From Pyxicephalus adspersus (lineage: Eukaryota > Chordata > Amphibia > Anura > Pyxicephalidae): a stretch of 64,000 nucleotides of DNA. Location: contig NC_092861.1 in the NCBI RefSeq assembly GCF_032062135.1, forward strand, positions 119,820,234-119,884,233, written 5' to 3'. The translations under genes were made by a program, and so were the position numbers. The notes under the pieces were generated by a model. It had not been told where the DNA came from. It did not search any database and was given only the letters and a program-made list of their open reading frames with translations. Shown one piece after another: positions 53,401 through 64,000 of the stretch. Positions within the stretch are counted from its first letter, which is position 1. Every line of letters begins with the position of its first letter.

Positions 53401-56400
53401 ACTAAAGCAGGAGTGTCAAACTCAAATACACAGTGGGCCAAAATTAAAAACTTAGACATTCGCCGGCCAAACTTGAAACTGAAATAGCACCGCTACTACA
53501 ATTCCTGTCATCTATAAAACAGTCCCATAGGCAGAGAGCGAATGATGCCGGGAATTTTAGTAGCAGTGGCGGGCCAGCTGCCATTTTATATTTAGGATTC
53601 CTTTGGGGGCCAAAAAAAAGGAGATTGCGGGCCAGAGTTTGACACCCCTGTACTAAAGCATGAGTCACCAGCAGTTACAGCATGTATACAAGCCAAAGTG
53701 CCAAACTTTCATGTCTGTAATGTATTATTTCTGTTTTGTCTTTCAGACATTTGAGCTCAGAAGTTATGAATCAACAAACTGGGTGACAACATACCTAGAC
53801 ACGGATGTCATGGGCATAGGAATAATGAAAAGCTTTAGGCGACTTTTTAAATACCTTAGTGGAGAGAATTCAGAAGGTATTTCAGTATAATATTGTAGTG
53901 TGCATTGGAATTATCCATCTTTTTACTGTAAGACAAGCAGCTGGCACTGTCCCTTTCTTGTACTTATAAACTAAGTGGATTTGAAAAATGTTCTATAGTT
54001 AAATTAAGTCATAATTCTTTAAAGTAATGCAATTTCATTTTCAAAAATTTTGGGGTAGGTTCAAAACCTTGATCATGTTTGTTTGCTTACTGTTTAGGGA
54101 ACACTTAAGCTACATACACACGTCCAGCGGTTCTCGCTCTATAATTGACTCAGGGCCGATATTGGTCGAGAATCTGGTGTGTGTACAGCGCCAGTCATCG
54201 ATTGTCCGAACAACTGTCCCGGCGGATCCACAGACGATGGACGACTAACAATCCTAAAGCAAGGGACGGGGGAAAGCGTGCAGCAGGGTGCCGCTCCATC
54301 GTTCTCCCCCTCCCCTCTCCATAGAGCAGAATGGTGCTGTATGTACAGAACTCGTTCATGCATTGTGCAGTGCCAGTCGTTGGAAAGAAACGTGAAAGAT
54401 CCTTTCCAACGACTATTATTGCATGTGTGTATGTGGCTTTAGTGTGTCAGGGGGCCAAAGGGACTGGAATTGACATACACACAACAAATATTGGCTGTAT
54501 TTGGACTTTAAAGCAGCTTTAAATAAAATTAGACTGGCATATATACCTGACAGCATACAGATAAAACATGATAACCGATGACTTACAAGCATATTGTTGG
54601 GAAATATCGAGCTACTCTCTGCTAGGGTCCAGACGGACGAATGTTGGGCAAAAATCCAATGCATGTACATTGTTCATCAATCCTCTCTGATATACTAAGT
54701 AATGACTAGCACTAATTTAGGCATAAGCAGTATTTCCAGAAACTGATTATTGTTAGTATTGTACATGAAGGTTCACAGAGAACATATACATGTTGTGATG
54801 GGGAAGGTCCACTTATTGTGCCCGAATGATAAATCTACAAGGGAAGAAACAAGAGAAATGGAAATTAAAACAATCGATAAAAGAAACAAACCAAAGTAGA
54901 TGAAGTTAGACATCAAATCCCTGATTTTAGTAACGGTCAAAATTGACACAGACAATATGTCAGCAACAAACTTTAGAGGGTATTGGATAATAAATGGGCT
55001 TAATTGTCACTGTGGCTCCATTTTTTGTAACTCTTATCTAAGAGTTCTGCCTCTCTTCTGCTTGAAGTTCTCCCCTGTGATGAACAGAGTGAGGTTTTGT
55101 CTCTACGGACTAAAGGAAAGGCCTAGAGCTCTTACATGACATATAGCAGGGTAGGGGATGGTAGGAAGAGGGACATAGAAATACATCAGGTAAAGGAAGG
55201 ACAATTATTATTGGATTCAAACTGGGAAAGATGGTGCCATACAGTTTAGTAACAAAGAAAAGGTAATGAATAATCATTATTTATAATAAATACCTAAACC
55301 ATTTAAATCTATTTTATTATTTACAGGGTCTTTTTAAACAATTCTAGTAGGAGCCATTAGTACATAATAGCCCCCGCGGAATTACATACAACATTAACAT
55401 AATTAATGATATACAGTTAACAACAAACATAATTATTGATCTTTTTTGTATCGTATACATGCGGATATAATTCCAGCAAAGACAGACACTGACTTAGTAA
55501 TACTATCTGACATAAACCTTTTCAAATCTCCATTAATGCAGCTTAACAGATTCCCTAATGCTGCTGTGAGCTTTACTGTAACTGCAAAGTAATTGGATCT
55601 GTGTGCAGCATTTTTTTCCATTGCAGATCGTCCCTATATTTAGGCTGATAATGTCTGTATATCCACTCTGTGCAGAGGTACACTGTACTCTGTACTCTGT
55701 GCAGAGGTAGACTGTATTGCATTTATTTCCCAACTTGTGCAAACATTAGTTATATAGATTGCACGTCATGCCTACACTAGGCCAGTAAATACGGTCTGTT
55801 TCCTAAAAACTGTTTCCAATTGTGCTTGTTAGATTATGGTAAATTAGTACCACATAGTGACGCATGATGAGCTGCTGTATAGTCCCAGACGCTGATCCAA
55901 GCCATGCAGAGTGGAGAACAGGCATTGCAATTATGTGACCTGAACAAATTCTCCACCTTTTGCCATCTGAAAACAAAAACAAACATTATAAGTATTTGAT
56001 TTTGTAAAAGGTTTTAACTTTTAGGGCATTTAAACAATGCAGATATATTGTGCTGTACTTGTTTGTTAAAGATAAGCAACAGTAAAGGCTTTTAGAGCTG
56101 GGTGCTGATAATCTGGATAACTGGTTAAGAGAAAGAATTTAGCGTCAACCATTCAGAAAGCTGACAATTAGGCTTAAAGCCTGCAGGCACAAAGCTTCTG
56201 GATTGGGATTTGCTATCTTGTGTTCATGGAATGAACTGGCACATGATTAATTTTTTTTATAAAGGTTTTGTACAATGTGTTCAGTTTTTCCTCTTTTCTT
56301 CTCTAAAAGGTATATCTATAAAAATGAATGTTCCTGTTCGTGTCACCGTACCAATATTGGACTCCACCAATAATTCCACCATGTCTATCTTCTTGCCGTC

Positions 56401-58246
56401 GGCATTGGTGAATCTCCCAACACCTAACGATCCTTCTCTTGTTCTAGAAAGCTTTCCTCCAACATCCTATTATGTCAGGTATGCGAGCTTAAAAGAATGA
56501 ATGTATACAAAGTTTTTTTAGGAAGGAAAAATGCATTTTTGTAATCAAATATTCCTATGTAGTCAATGTTGCAAGTTATACAACAGAGAAAAGTAAAACT
56601 ATTATTTCAGTTAAATACTAGCTAGGTTTTTTTTTGTTATTTTCATGGATGGGAATTGCTATTATTATTTAAATGAGCCTATTGTGTAAAGGTAAGTATT
56701 TATCAAACCTTGCCTAATTGTGTACCACCATTGAAAGCCTATACAGCTCTAAATGAATACATGCTCCTACATACACATCTAACATTCATTTAGAATGTTG
56801 TCTTCTATAAACTCTGATCTGGAATGTACATAATCCCATACAATAAATTACTCTGCACTTCCTATGAATTGCTTTGCTTTTTTTCTGGATTATGGACTGC
56901 CTCCCAAGGGGCACTATCAGTACTCCTAGTTTACTGTTTAAAACTGACCTAAACTAAAATGTTTAGCTTACATAATAGGGTAGACAACCCTTTTATATAA
57001 GGTAAAAATGACCTTCTTTTTTGGGGAGTGGGTTTAAAACCCTTTAAAAAACCTGTCTGACAGAATATTGGCACATAGCCTCCCGGGATACATATGTCAC
57101 GCATTCCATGAAGCTTCTAGCTCCTTCTGTGCATGCCCCGATCGTGAGCTTCTTCAATGGGGTATAAAAAAATGCAGATCACATGCATACGCAGTGTGAT
57201 CGGCACTTTTTTTCCCCCCTATCTTCGTCACCCAATCTTGTGCCTGCACAGTGCGAGATCAGGAGATGTAGGAAGAAGGCGGGAGAAATGCAAAGAAGAT
57301 GATGGCTTTATCTGCGCCAGGATCAAGGAGGATTCCAGGATGACACGGGACCCAATCTAGGAAACCTCAAGAGGAATCGACAGATCTGCAAAGGTAAGGG
57401 TGAGTGAGGTTTTTTTTTTTTCTAGTTTACTTCCACTTTAATGGTGCAGAGAGCAGCATCCTGTCATCCTATAATCACTGCTCTCTGCATCATTATAGAC
57501 AGTCTAACCTGGAAAAGAGCTGAAGAGGTCTTTTTAGTGTTAAACTGCTTTGTATATCCCACTGAGGATTTTCAGTTCTGTGGAATCCTTTTTCAAAGGT
57601 GTTTATAAGGAAACTTTAAATGAAGTGGTACTAAAAAAAAAAAAAAGTTGCAAGCAGGCAGGTTCTTTTTTGGGGACAGGTGATGTCCATTCTGCAATAA
57701 AACAAACTTACCTGCCTGTGTGCAATCTTTTCTTTAAAACACACTGAGCAGGGCATGTGCAGCGCAATGTATGATCCTGACATACCCAGGCTATCGGGAA
57801 TGAATGAACTCCTATTGTCAAGTGCAGAAGTCATCTGACCTGGCTAATCAAGATGAAAAAATAGGGCAGAGGTGGAGCTGTTGACCATGATACACAGATA
57901 TACTTTATATCAGATGAACAATGACTGGCTGCTATAGGCACCAGCTCTTTAGAAGTAGGTTAGGCTGGAGTAACACAGTAAATGTAATTGAAATGCATTT
58001 ATTTTAGTTGTATTTGATGTTTAGTTTGAAAATGTCTAACATGAAATGTTTGTTATTATGTGTGACAGATCATTTGGTGGATATGCAATGAAATCTGATT
58101 ATGAGAAGCACTCGAAGGCTCTCTCTGAAGAGCTCACTGCCCTTGGTCTAGCTTATGACACTCAGTTTGGAATGGCGGCAGCCTACAATGACCCCCTGAC
58201 ATTTTTTAACCGCCACAATGAAGTCTGGTACAAGTCCCTGAACTAG
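50445..58246 (+). CDS. Secreted SOUL-family heme-binding protein 2-like, four exons
   Basis: Exons are 50445-50588, 53747-53876, 56310-56478 and 58069-58246, joined in frame through GT-AG introns to 621 nt (206 aa plus stop). Residues 1-21 form a signal peptide (MACLCLLVLSLFSLC, cut probably after the A at 21). The mature part has the SOUL/HEBP fold signature: YQVLRRYN, FELRSYESTNWVTTYL, SIKMNVPVRVTVPI, then RSFGGYA and the end FFNRHNEVWYKSLN. A cysteine pair, C33 and C38, directly precedes the domain, and NNST is a possible N-glycosylation site. The family binds heme or other tetrapyrroles, often weakly. HEBP1 and HEBP2 are intracellular, so the signal peptide marks this as the extracellular subgroup. 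I cannot choose an orthologue name with confidence. Confidence 0.9.
51705..51835. repeat. Possible interspersed repeat in intron 1
   Basis: GGGATGAGTGAGCGAG followed by ACTCAATCTGGCGGCGAATT and AATTTGCCGATCGAGC resembles, in reverse, the stretch at about 60165-60290 (GAATTTAATAAATTTGCTGG, CTCATCCCCA). A low-confidence family link. Confidence 0.35.
53408..53650 (+). mobile_element. hAT-type non-autonomous element with target-site duplication
   Basis: The termini CAGGAGTGTCAAACTC and GAGTTTGACACCCCTG are inverted with one mismatch in sixteen. The 8 bases TACTAAAG occur on both sides (53400-53407 and 53651-53658). The element is 243 bp and lies 96 bases before exon 2 of the heme-binding-protein gene. 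Confidence 0.9.
54106..54441 (+). repeat. Family A inverted-repeat element, well preserved
   Basis: The edges AAGCTACATACACACGTCCA and TTGCATGTGTGTATGTGGCT are inverted. It contains a TCAGGGCCGATATTGGTCGA stretch, GTGTGTACAGCGCCAGTCAT, and the palindrome GTCGTTGGAAAGAAACG / GATCCTTTCCAACGAC. It is one of at least seven recognisable copies in the window. Confidence 0.8.
56935..57440. repeat. Family C repeat in last intron of the heme-binding-protein gene
   Basis: Blocks ATAGGGTAGACAACCCTTTT (a short palindrome also at 41097), AGCCTCCCGGGATACATATG, GCACAGTGCGAGATCAGGAG and GACAGATCTGCAAAGGTAAG match the family. Confidence 0.65.
57595..57880. repeat. Family D repeat
   Basis: Blocks GCAAGCAGGCAGGTTC, GGTGATGTCCATTCTGCAAT, AAACACACTGAGCAGGGCAT and GACCTGGCTAATCAAGATGA match the copy at 46553-46870. 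Confidence 0.55.
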
Positions 58247-59800
58247 TAAATGAGAAGAAGTTTTTATTTCCATTCATCTTTGTTTGGCATATTTATGCAG
58301 AGACTGTATTCGAAATCTAATCTAAAATAGAAAATTGGTGTGTAAGAAGCTATTGATTATTTTCTACACTTTAGCAGTAAAAAAAACATCATTAAAGAAA
58401 CGCTCCTCAATCCCTAATACATTAATTTACTCTGTATTATTAGGAAGATGGACATTTCTTAGTTTAAATGTCTCTAGCTTACAATATGTTGTTTTTAGGC
58501 ATATTTTTTTTGTAATTTTGATGGTAAGTCTCTAAACCCAGATATTAAAAAGATGTATTCCACCTTTTTATGGCTGTCTGTGCTTTCTTATGCCTTTGCA
58601 TGATCCCATTAAAATTAAAAACTGGCTGTTAGTATTTAGCCCCAGCCACATCCTATAAGAGTGTGACCACACTGCTTTTCCATCATTAGTATTATTATTA
58701 TTAGTCATTATTATGCAGGAGAAGCAATATCAGCCTTAGCTGTGTGCTCTTGTAGTGTATTTAAAATGTGGCATTGCAATGCACAGAGCACCAGCATCAA
58801 GACTCAGCTATTGTTTCAGTTCTTAATATTCGACTTGGGGAGATTTCTAATCATTTCTATGATTTCTATGATAAAGGAAATTAGAGGAATTTTGCAAAGT
58901 AAGGGAATGATCTCTTAGTTGGCTATAAATGATGTGTCTCTATTGGACAATTCTCAGAAGATCAAAGTCCCCAAGGACTCCAGCTGCAATGCCCTACTTT
59001 TGGCTCCTGCTGAGTACTATGGGGGGAATTAATTTGACCTCAATGGTACAACTAAAGTTCCAGCTTTTAAACATTGATGTCACCAAACAGCATGAGATGA
59101 GAACTCCTCTGCTCGCCCCCAGCACAGGACTGAAAGTCTTCCCAATTTCATAAATAACAAAACTCAATGACAATCACCTAAAGTAAGTAGTTTCAGACTG
59201 CAAAACCAAGATCATCCAATGTGTAGGCTCCTAATTATTATATATTATATATTCTCCCAAATGAGTGCTAATAATATCACTTAAAAATACTGCCATGCAC
59301 ATATATATGTGGTATACCCTTACTATATTAAAGCCTCACAAGTAAGATCAGTAACTATGTTGCTGATAGTGTTAAAGTCTTTTTAAAAAAACACAGCATG
59401 TTGCCGTTCACTACATTTGGGTAGTCCAATCATTTTAAATGAATACTTAGTGATGTGCCTTACACCAAAAATTGGGCATGCTGTGCATTTAAAAGCTAAG
59501 TGGCACAGGCGTTATACTCATTGGTGGGTGGTGAGTTTCTGCCATATTCATCATGTATACACAGCAAATGTGTTGATTATGGCACAGACTTACATTGATG
59601 GTGCAGCCACCTTGATCAGAGGAAGCTGACATCTTTGCAGCCAAATCCACAACAGACTTCTGAAAGGTCAGCAATCTTCTTCGGGTATTGGATGGCCACT
59701 GATGATGTAACGCATGTGCAGGATTTCCTCAAAGTTCTGATGGGTCCGCAAATTTTTGCGAAACCATCGGAAATCCAGGAAATCACTATAGGAGGATTAC
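58247..59800. other. Intergenic stretch without recognised gene
   Basis: AT-rich sequence after the heme-binding-protein stop codon. Weak polyadenylation hexamers (ATTAAA at about 58392 and 58607) are present. No coding exon or complete repeat was recognised. Confidence 0.5.
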
Positions 59801-59807
59801 CCAGGAG

Positions 59808-59901
59808 GAATCCTCCTGTCAGTGAGCGATCCCCTGGCACTACAGGTCAGAATGAGGGCAAACCTGTAGTGCCCGGGGATCTCTCACTGAGAGGAGGATT
59901 C
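59808..59901. repeat. Strong 40-bp inverted repeat (hairpin)
   Basis: The left arm 59808-59847 and the right arm 59862-59901 pair at 37 of 40 positions around a 14-base loop. The arms start GAATCCTCCTGTCAGTGAGC and end CTCACTGAGAGGAGGATTC. The pairing does not extend outward. It could be a tiny foldback transposon or a pre-miRNA-like hairpin. Sequence alone cannot decide. Confidence 0.85.
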
Positions 59902-60629
59902 TCACGGCTCCATTCATAAATTCAACCGCGATACTGCTCCTTTCAGAGTCATGTGGCTTGGGTTTATAAATGAGCGCGGCCATGGGAAAAATCCTCTGGT
60001 TTTTCTCACGCTGCATTCATTCATGTGCAGCCAGCGAGACTCACACTGTGTTCCTGGATAGAAAAACTCTATTCAAGAACACATACAACTAGTAAAGGGC
60101 TGCAACAGCAATCGGGAGCAGAGCTGACAAGTCCGCTTCCCTGATTGGTCTTGCAGGTCCCAATAATTCGGTCTCACTGGCAGAATTTACAAAGGCCTTT
60201 CTCGCCTACATGTTTGGTAAGTGAGAATGGCCCAATTTGGCGCAAGACCGAATTTAATAAATTTGCTGGCTCATCCCCACTGGTGACTACCTGTATAATT
60301 CAAAATTTTTACATTTTTATTGTTTTTATCTATATAATCAACTCAAAGCAAGGTAAGAACCAGAAAGAGCTTTTCAGAGAATGGCACAGTTATAAAAATT
60401 TGAAAATAAATTATACAAGGCTTGTGTAAACATCTGCACTAACATAGTCAAATACATAATGGATGTTTTATTTTGTGTTTTTATTCATTGATGCATCAAC
60501 ACTTGTTGGCTGTCATATTGGTGACCTGTAGAGCAGAAAATAATTTCAGGAAATGGGTTACTGGCTGCATCACTATGTGAAAAGAAGAAATGTAGTGCAA
60601 GCCCAGAATCTGCAATCTGACACATTTAA

Positions 60630-60682
60630 TGTACAGCGCTGCGTAATATGTAGGCGCTATATAAATCCTGTTTATTAATCAC
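60630..60682 (-). repeat. Family B fragment (reverse)
   Basis: It reads TTTAATGTACAGCGCTGCGT and AATATGTAGGCGCTATATAA, followed by ATCCTGTTTATTAAT, which is the 5' part of the family in reverse. Confidence 0.7.
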
Positions 60683-60683
60683 C

Positions 60684-60910
60684 CAACCGTTAAACCCGAC
60701 CTTGGTTCGGGGTAAAAAAAATTGCAAAAATCAGTAAACCCGAACTTTTGTCGGGTTGTTAAATGCATTAACTTACCTGGTCCCCGCTGTGATCATCTGT
60801 TCTGTTCCAGCGTCGATCTCTAAAAAAAAATACTTACCTTCTCCCCGCAGCTCCTCCGGACACGTCCTCTTTCTTGCTTCTTCTCCCGGCGAGTGCAGTG
60901 ACGATCTCCT
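60684..60910. repeat. Possible repeat with GC-rich body
   Basis: The pair AAACCCGACCTTGGTTCGGG and AAACCCGAACTTTTGTCGGG shows two short inverted motifs. The body after it (CTTACCTGGTCCCCGCTGTG, TACTTACCTTCTCCCCGCAG) has a repeated CTTACCT...CCCCGC unit. No gene is seen. The family is unknown to me. Confidence 0.35.
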
Positions 60911-61199
60911 AATAATAATAATAATTAACTGCTGGATTTATATATTGGATCAACTCAACTTCATCAGATTACCCTGCAGCGCCACCGTGTGCTCAATCAT
61001 GGAACTGCACGTTCCTGCTAATAGGCAGTCTGTTTGTATTCGCCTTACAACACACTGCAGCCCACTAATATTATTTATTAGCGCTGTCATTAGAAATCAG
61101 AACAACAATACAATTCTCATACATCGCTTTACTTCTAGCAGCTATCTCTCCTCTGCTGCACACTTATCCCATATATAGTCCTGCTCTTTAGTTCAAAGA

Positions 61200-61441
61200 A
61201 CTGATTTGTCCAATTGGCACGTACGCTGAAGTCACGTGGTGTCATGTCTCCTAGGCAGCAATGAAAGCTATATCATGTGGTCTGTATAGGCAGAGGCGCA
61301 GAGTTGTGACGTGTTCAGCTTGGCAACCTGGAGACCGTATACACAGCAGAGGATTGTGCAGGGCGCAGGTTGTTATGCTGGTCTCGTCGGATCTCCTTCC
61401 CCCAATAGGTGTACCATAGAGAAGCAGGAGGTCTCAGCGTG
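61200..61441 (+). promoter_or_regulatory. Probable promoter and non-coding first exon of the right-hand gene
   Basis: CCAAT lies at 61210-61214 and an E-box GTCACGTGGT at 61231-61240. The sequence that follows is richer in CpG than its surroundings. GTCTCAGCGTG followed by gtaaag at 61442 could be the donor of a non-coding exon that splices to 63554. All limits are inference. Confidence 0.4.
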
Positions 61442-61899
61442 GTAAAGACTGTCTGCAGGTTACTATCTGTACAGCTGTAAATACATAGTGCATTGTTTGT
61501 GTCTTCTCTATGATACCCCCTGCACCCAGTGCCAGTCTATTATTAGCTTTGCAATGGTGTAAGTAACACATAGATATGTATCTTGAGGTATTTGTGCGAT
61601 ATGTATAGACCTGGCATGTTATAGTGAATGCATATCATACATTGACTTGTCTAGGAGATGAGGTGACACAATGCAGGGTCCAGTCATAGACTGCAGGCCT
61701 CTCCTCAGGAATATGAATGGGTAAATCACCAACAATGCAAGGCCAATGGTGGCTGCTGGACATGCATTGTATATGGTCGGAGAGAAGGCCGGCATTGGGG
61801 CTGTCACAGCTGGAACTGATAATAGGGAGCACTGCAGTGACCCAGAGTGATAATAGTATAATAGTGTTCTGTCATTCCCAATGGGAGGACACACAGGGG

Positions 61900-62187
61900 C
61901 TAAGTACACACGTGCAATTGTTCTCAGACTCAGGGCCAATATCGGACGAGAATCTGCTGTGTGTACAGCGCTTATCGTCCGAACGACCGTCCTGGCGGAT
62001 CCACTAGGATGGGCGATGATCATAATGGAAGTGAAAGGGAGAGAACGCAGTGAGGTGCCGCTTTGTCGCTTTCCCCCTTCCCTCTCCATAGAGCAGAACG
62101 GTGCTGTATGTATAGCACTCGTTCATGCATTGTGCAGTCGTTTGTCGTTAGAACGGATCTTTGCACGTGTGTACATAGCCAGCCTTA
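61900..62187 (+). repeat. Family A inverted-repeat element
   Basis: The edges are CTAAGTACACACGTGCAATT and TTGCACGTGTGTACATAGCC, a clear inverted pair. The interior has AATATCGGACGAGAATCTGC and GTCCTGGCGGATCCACTAGG. The right-hand palindrome is shortened here. Confidence 0.78.
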
Positions 62188-62510
62188 AAGTGGAGCTAAA
62201 CTGAAAAAACAAAAAAAAAAACACCTTCATTTCCGCAGAACCCTCAATCCCACAGGAGCTTTCCTTGTTCGGGTCCCATGCTGTCCTGGAATTCTTCGCT
62301 CCGCCAGGAGCCGTCATCTTTAGCCTTCTTTTGGCTACGTCACCTGATCTCGCACTGCACAGTTGTGAGATCGGGTGATGTAGCCTACTGTAAAGGGGAA
62401 AAAAAGAGTGCAGATCTCAATGTGCATGCATGAGATCGCCATTTCTTACCTCTCAGTGTAGAAAAATGCCCCAGGAACCAGAAAGCAGCCAGGAGCCTCG
62501 AAAAGTTGGT
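62185..62510. repeat. Family C repeat
   Basis: The left edge AAAGTGGAGCTAAACTGAAA is followed by TCACCTGATCTCGCACTGCA, CATGCATGAGATCGCCA and AGCAGCCAGGAGCCTC, as in other copies. It abuts the family A element at 61900-62187. Confidence 0.55.
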
Positions 62511-62723
62511 TCACAATACAGGGGCTGCCACCCACCTATTGTCCCTGGTACACATTGTAATGGAAGTCCAATTTTTTTTTAGGGATAATATCATTTTCCA
62601 AAAGGTTTGGATGACAACTATCCAAAAGGGGATATTCTTTTGCTTCAATGAGATCTTCCGTAACTTCCATTGTGTGTCTGGAACTGAAAGTGATGGAAAC
62701 CCCCATGAAATGACATATATTAA

Positions 62724-62750
62724 ATAAATAAATAAATAAATAAATAAAAC
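62724..62750. repeat. (AAAT)n microsatellite
   Basis: Six or seven AAAT units run between a TATATT stretch and AAAACAACG. Confidence 0.9.
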
Positions 62751-63210
62751 AACGATGATCTTACCTCTGTCATTCATTATCTCTAACAAAAACATGTCTT
62801 GGTTTCGTGTTTTCAATATTTTTGGAATTGCCAATTTTTAAAGCTGGACTCCAGATAAAATAAAAAGTTACCCTTGCATTTGAGCTCCCCATTACATTGC
62901 ATCAGTGCAAGAACAGAAAAGTAATCTTGCATATCTCTCATCTCTCTGACGCTCTGATGGTGGGCTTTCAGGGTCCTCACTTACAATGAAAGATAGAATT
63001 AAAACAACCACCATGTCCAATTCAACAACATGACACTGAAGTTTCAGATGAAGCATACATCACTATTTCTACCTTAATCCAAATACATTTTCTATATTAA
63101 TATGCCTGCTGTCTCTGACAATGTGATAATGTATATGTCATAAAGAATTAATAAACATTTACATGTATGTATTAACTTTTACAGAGATCATAGTACTCTC
63201 CCAACACTTG

Positions 63211-63335
63211 GTCTGATTTATTAAAGCTGTCCAAGGCCTGGAGAGGATACACTTTCATCAGTGAAGCTGGGTGATCTAGCAAACTAGGAATGGATCTGGT
63301 TTAGGCCTGCAAACATTTGCTAACAAAACAAAGCT
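63211..63335. repeat. Half copy of family E element
   Basis: TGATTTATTAAAGCTGTCCA, then GGAGAGGATACACTTTCATC, AGTGAAGCTGGGTGATC and a GCAAACATTTGC end, the left arm of the element at 1829-2175. Confidence 0.65.
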
Positions 63336-63574
63336 CAGCCTCTGTTGCAGCAGAAATTAAAAATTAGTTAGCTTTCTTTTTATTTGACATCTTTTACTGT
63401 AGTTGCGTTGTGTTTAAGCCAGTGACTACATCAATCTGTCAATCACCTCTCTATGATTACCTTTACATTATACACATACCCTACCTCTGTCATTCCAGTA
63501 ATATTATTGTAGCTTATTTCTTGTCATCTTTCTGCCTGTAATTTTTTCTTTAGGTGCCTCTTCTGCTTTATATC

Positions 63575-63658
63575 ATGGATCATAAGATGATGTCAGCCAA
63601 AAAGAATAGAGGTCCGCTGCAAAATACAGTGAGGGTGACAGATGATCTGAAAAGACAG
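63575..63658 (+). CDS. First coding exon of an unrecognised gene (partial)
   Basis: The exon begins at 63554 after a good acceptor (tttttctttag), has ATG at 63575, and ends at 63658 before gtatga. It encodes 28 residues ending in phase 0. The peptide is basic (MDHKMMSAKKNRGPLQ then VRVTDDLKRQ), with no membrane segment. A second in-frame ATG at codon 5 or 6 is also possible. I do not recognise the family, and the rest of the gene lies beyond the window. In human the next gene in this order would be DTD1, but this is not its N-terminus. Confidence 0.5.
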
Positions 63659-63987
63659 GTATGAAATATCTATATTTGATGTACTGTTGTTCATAGTCAG
63701 TCAGTTCATGAATCAATCAGCCAATTCTAGCCAGTACTCCTAACATTAAAAAAGGTTAAAAATCAAAGGGGTCTTTGTTACATCTTTTCTGGGATTCGTC
63801 CAGTTTCACTGTGGTTATAGAGATTACATGTCTACACAATAAATTAAACATTTCTGCAGTCTATTACAACATATTTTTGTGTCTATAATATTTTTTTAAT
63901 TGTGACAAAATGTATCTGTTCTTACAAAGTTCACTAAACCACTCACATTATTTCTTGTCATGTAAACATGGTATACATGAAATATAC

Positions 63988-63988
63988 N
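63988..63988. other. Single ambiguous base
   Basis: One N in otherwise readable intron sequence, likely a low-quality base call. Confidence 0.95.
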
Positions 63989-64000
63989 AAAATAAAATTG

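Noticed and set aside
60756..61178. Open frame of 140 codons on the plus strand
   Set aside because: It starts in repeat-like sequence, shows no domain, and has low-complexity serine/leucine content. No exon evidence.
61619..62089. Open frame of 156 codons on the minus strand
   Set aside because: Half of it is family A repeat. No splice signals or known domain support it.

Overview
The window is vertebrate nuclear DNA, most likely from a frog (anuran, possibly ranoid). Genes are split into short coding exons with GT-AG introns, and the spaces between them are packed with interspersed repeats. The gene order matches human 20p11.23 as I remember it: POLR3F (+), RBBP9 (-), SEC23B (+), SMIM26 (+). 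The repeat landscape has amphibian character: tRNA-headed SINEs, many copies of a roughly 300-bp inverted-repeat element, and short hAT-like elements. The species call is inference. Two long N runs (1-323 and 13284-13998) and a single N (63988) are assembly gaps.

Layout. 324-3500: repeats upstream of polr3f. 3567-11357 (+): polr3f in nine coding exons, 314 aa. 11744-16803 (-): rbbp9, convergent with polr3f; the exon with the catalytic serine is not visible and probably lies in the 13284-13998 gap. 17000-20600: repeat-dense spacer. 20750-20959: sec23b promoter and non-coding first exon. 25033-36220 (+): sec23b coding exons, 767 aa, intact. 36221-40600: a LINE fragment and a large inverted-repeat element. 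40746-45811 (+): smim26 in two coding exons, 122 aa, with a 4.7-kb intron full of transposon relics. 46200-50440: repeats, including a clean hAT-type element. 50445-58246 (+): a secreted SOUL/heme-binding-protein-2-like gene, four exons, 206 aa. 58247-61200: intergenic, with a strong 40-bp hairpin. 61200-63658 (+): likely promoter, non-coding exon and first coding exon of a gene I do not recognise, which runs off the window.

The genes are housekeeping and functionally separate: RNA polymerase III transcription (polr3f), a small serine hydrolase (rbbp9), COPII vesicle coat (sec23b), a small mitochondrial membrane protein (smim26) and an extracellular heme/tetrapyrrole-binding-fold protein. All visible coding exons keep frame across their splice sites, and I found no pseudogene among them.

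I found no evidence of an undescribed multi-gene system. The items most worth checking are three hAT-type elements with perfect 8-bp target-site duplications, an inverted-repeat element with arms of about 370-390 bp, a pre-miRNA-like hairpin, a GC-AG intron in sec23b, a palindromic CLEAR/E-box in front of smim26, and the presence of a secreted heme-binding-protein gene in this conserved neighbourhood.
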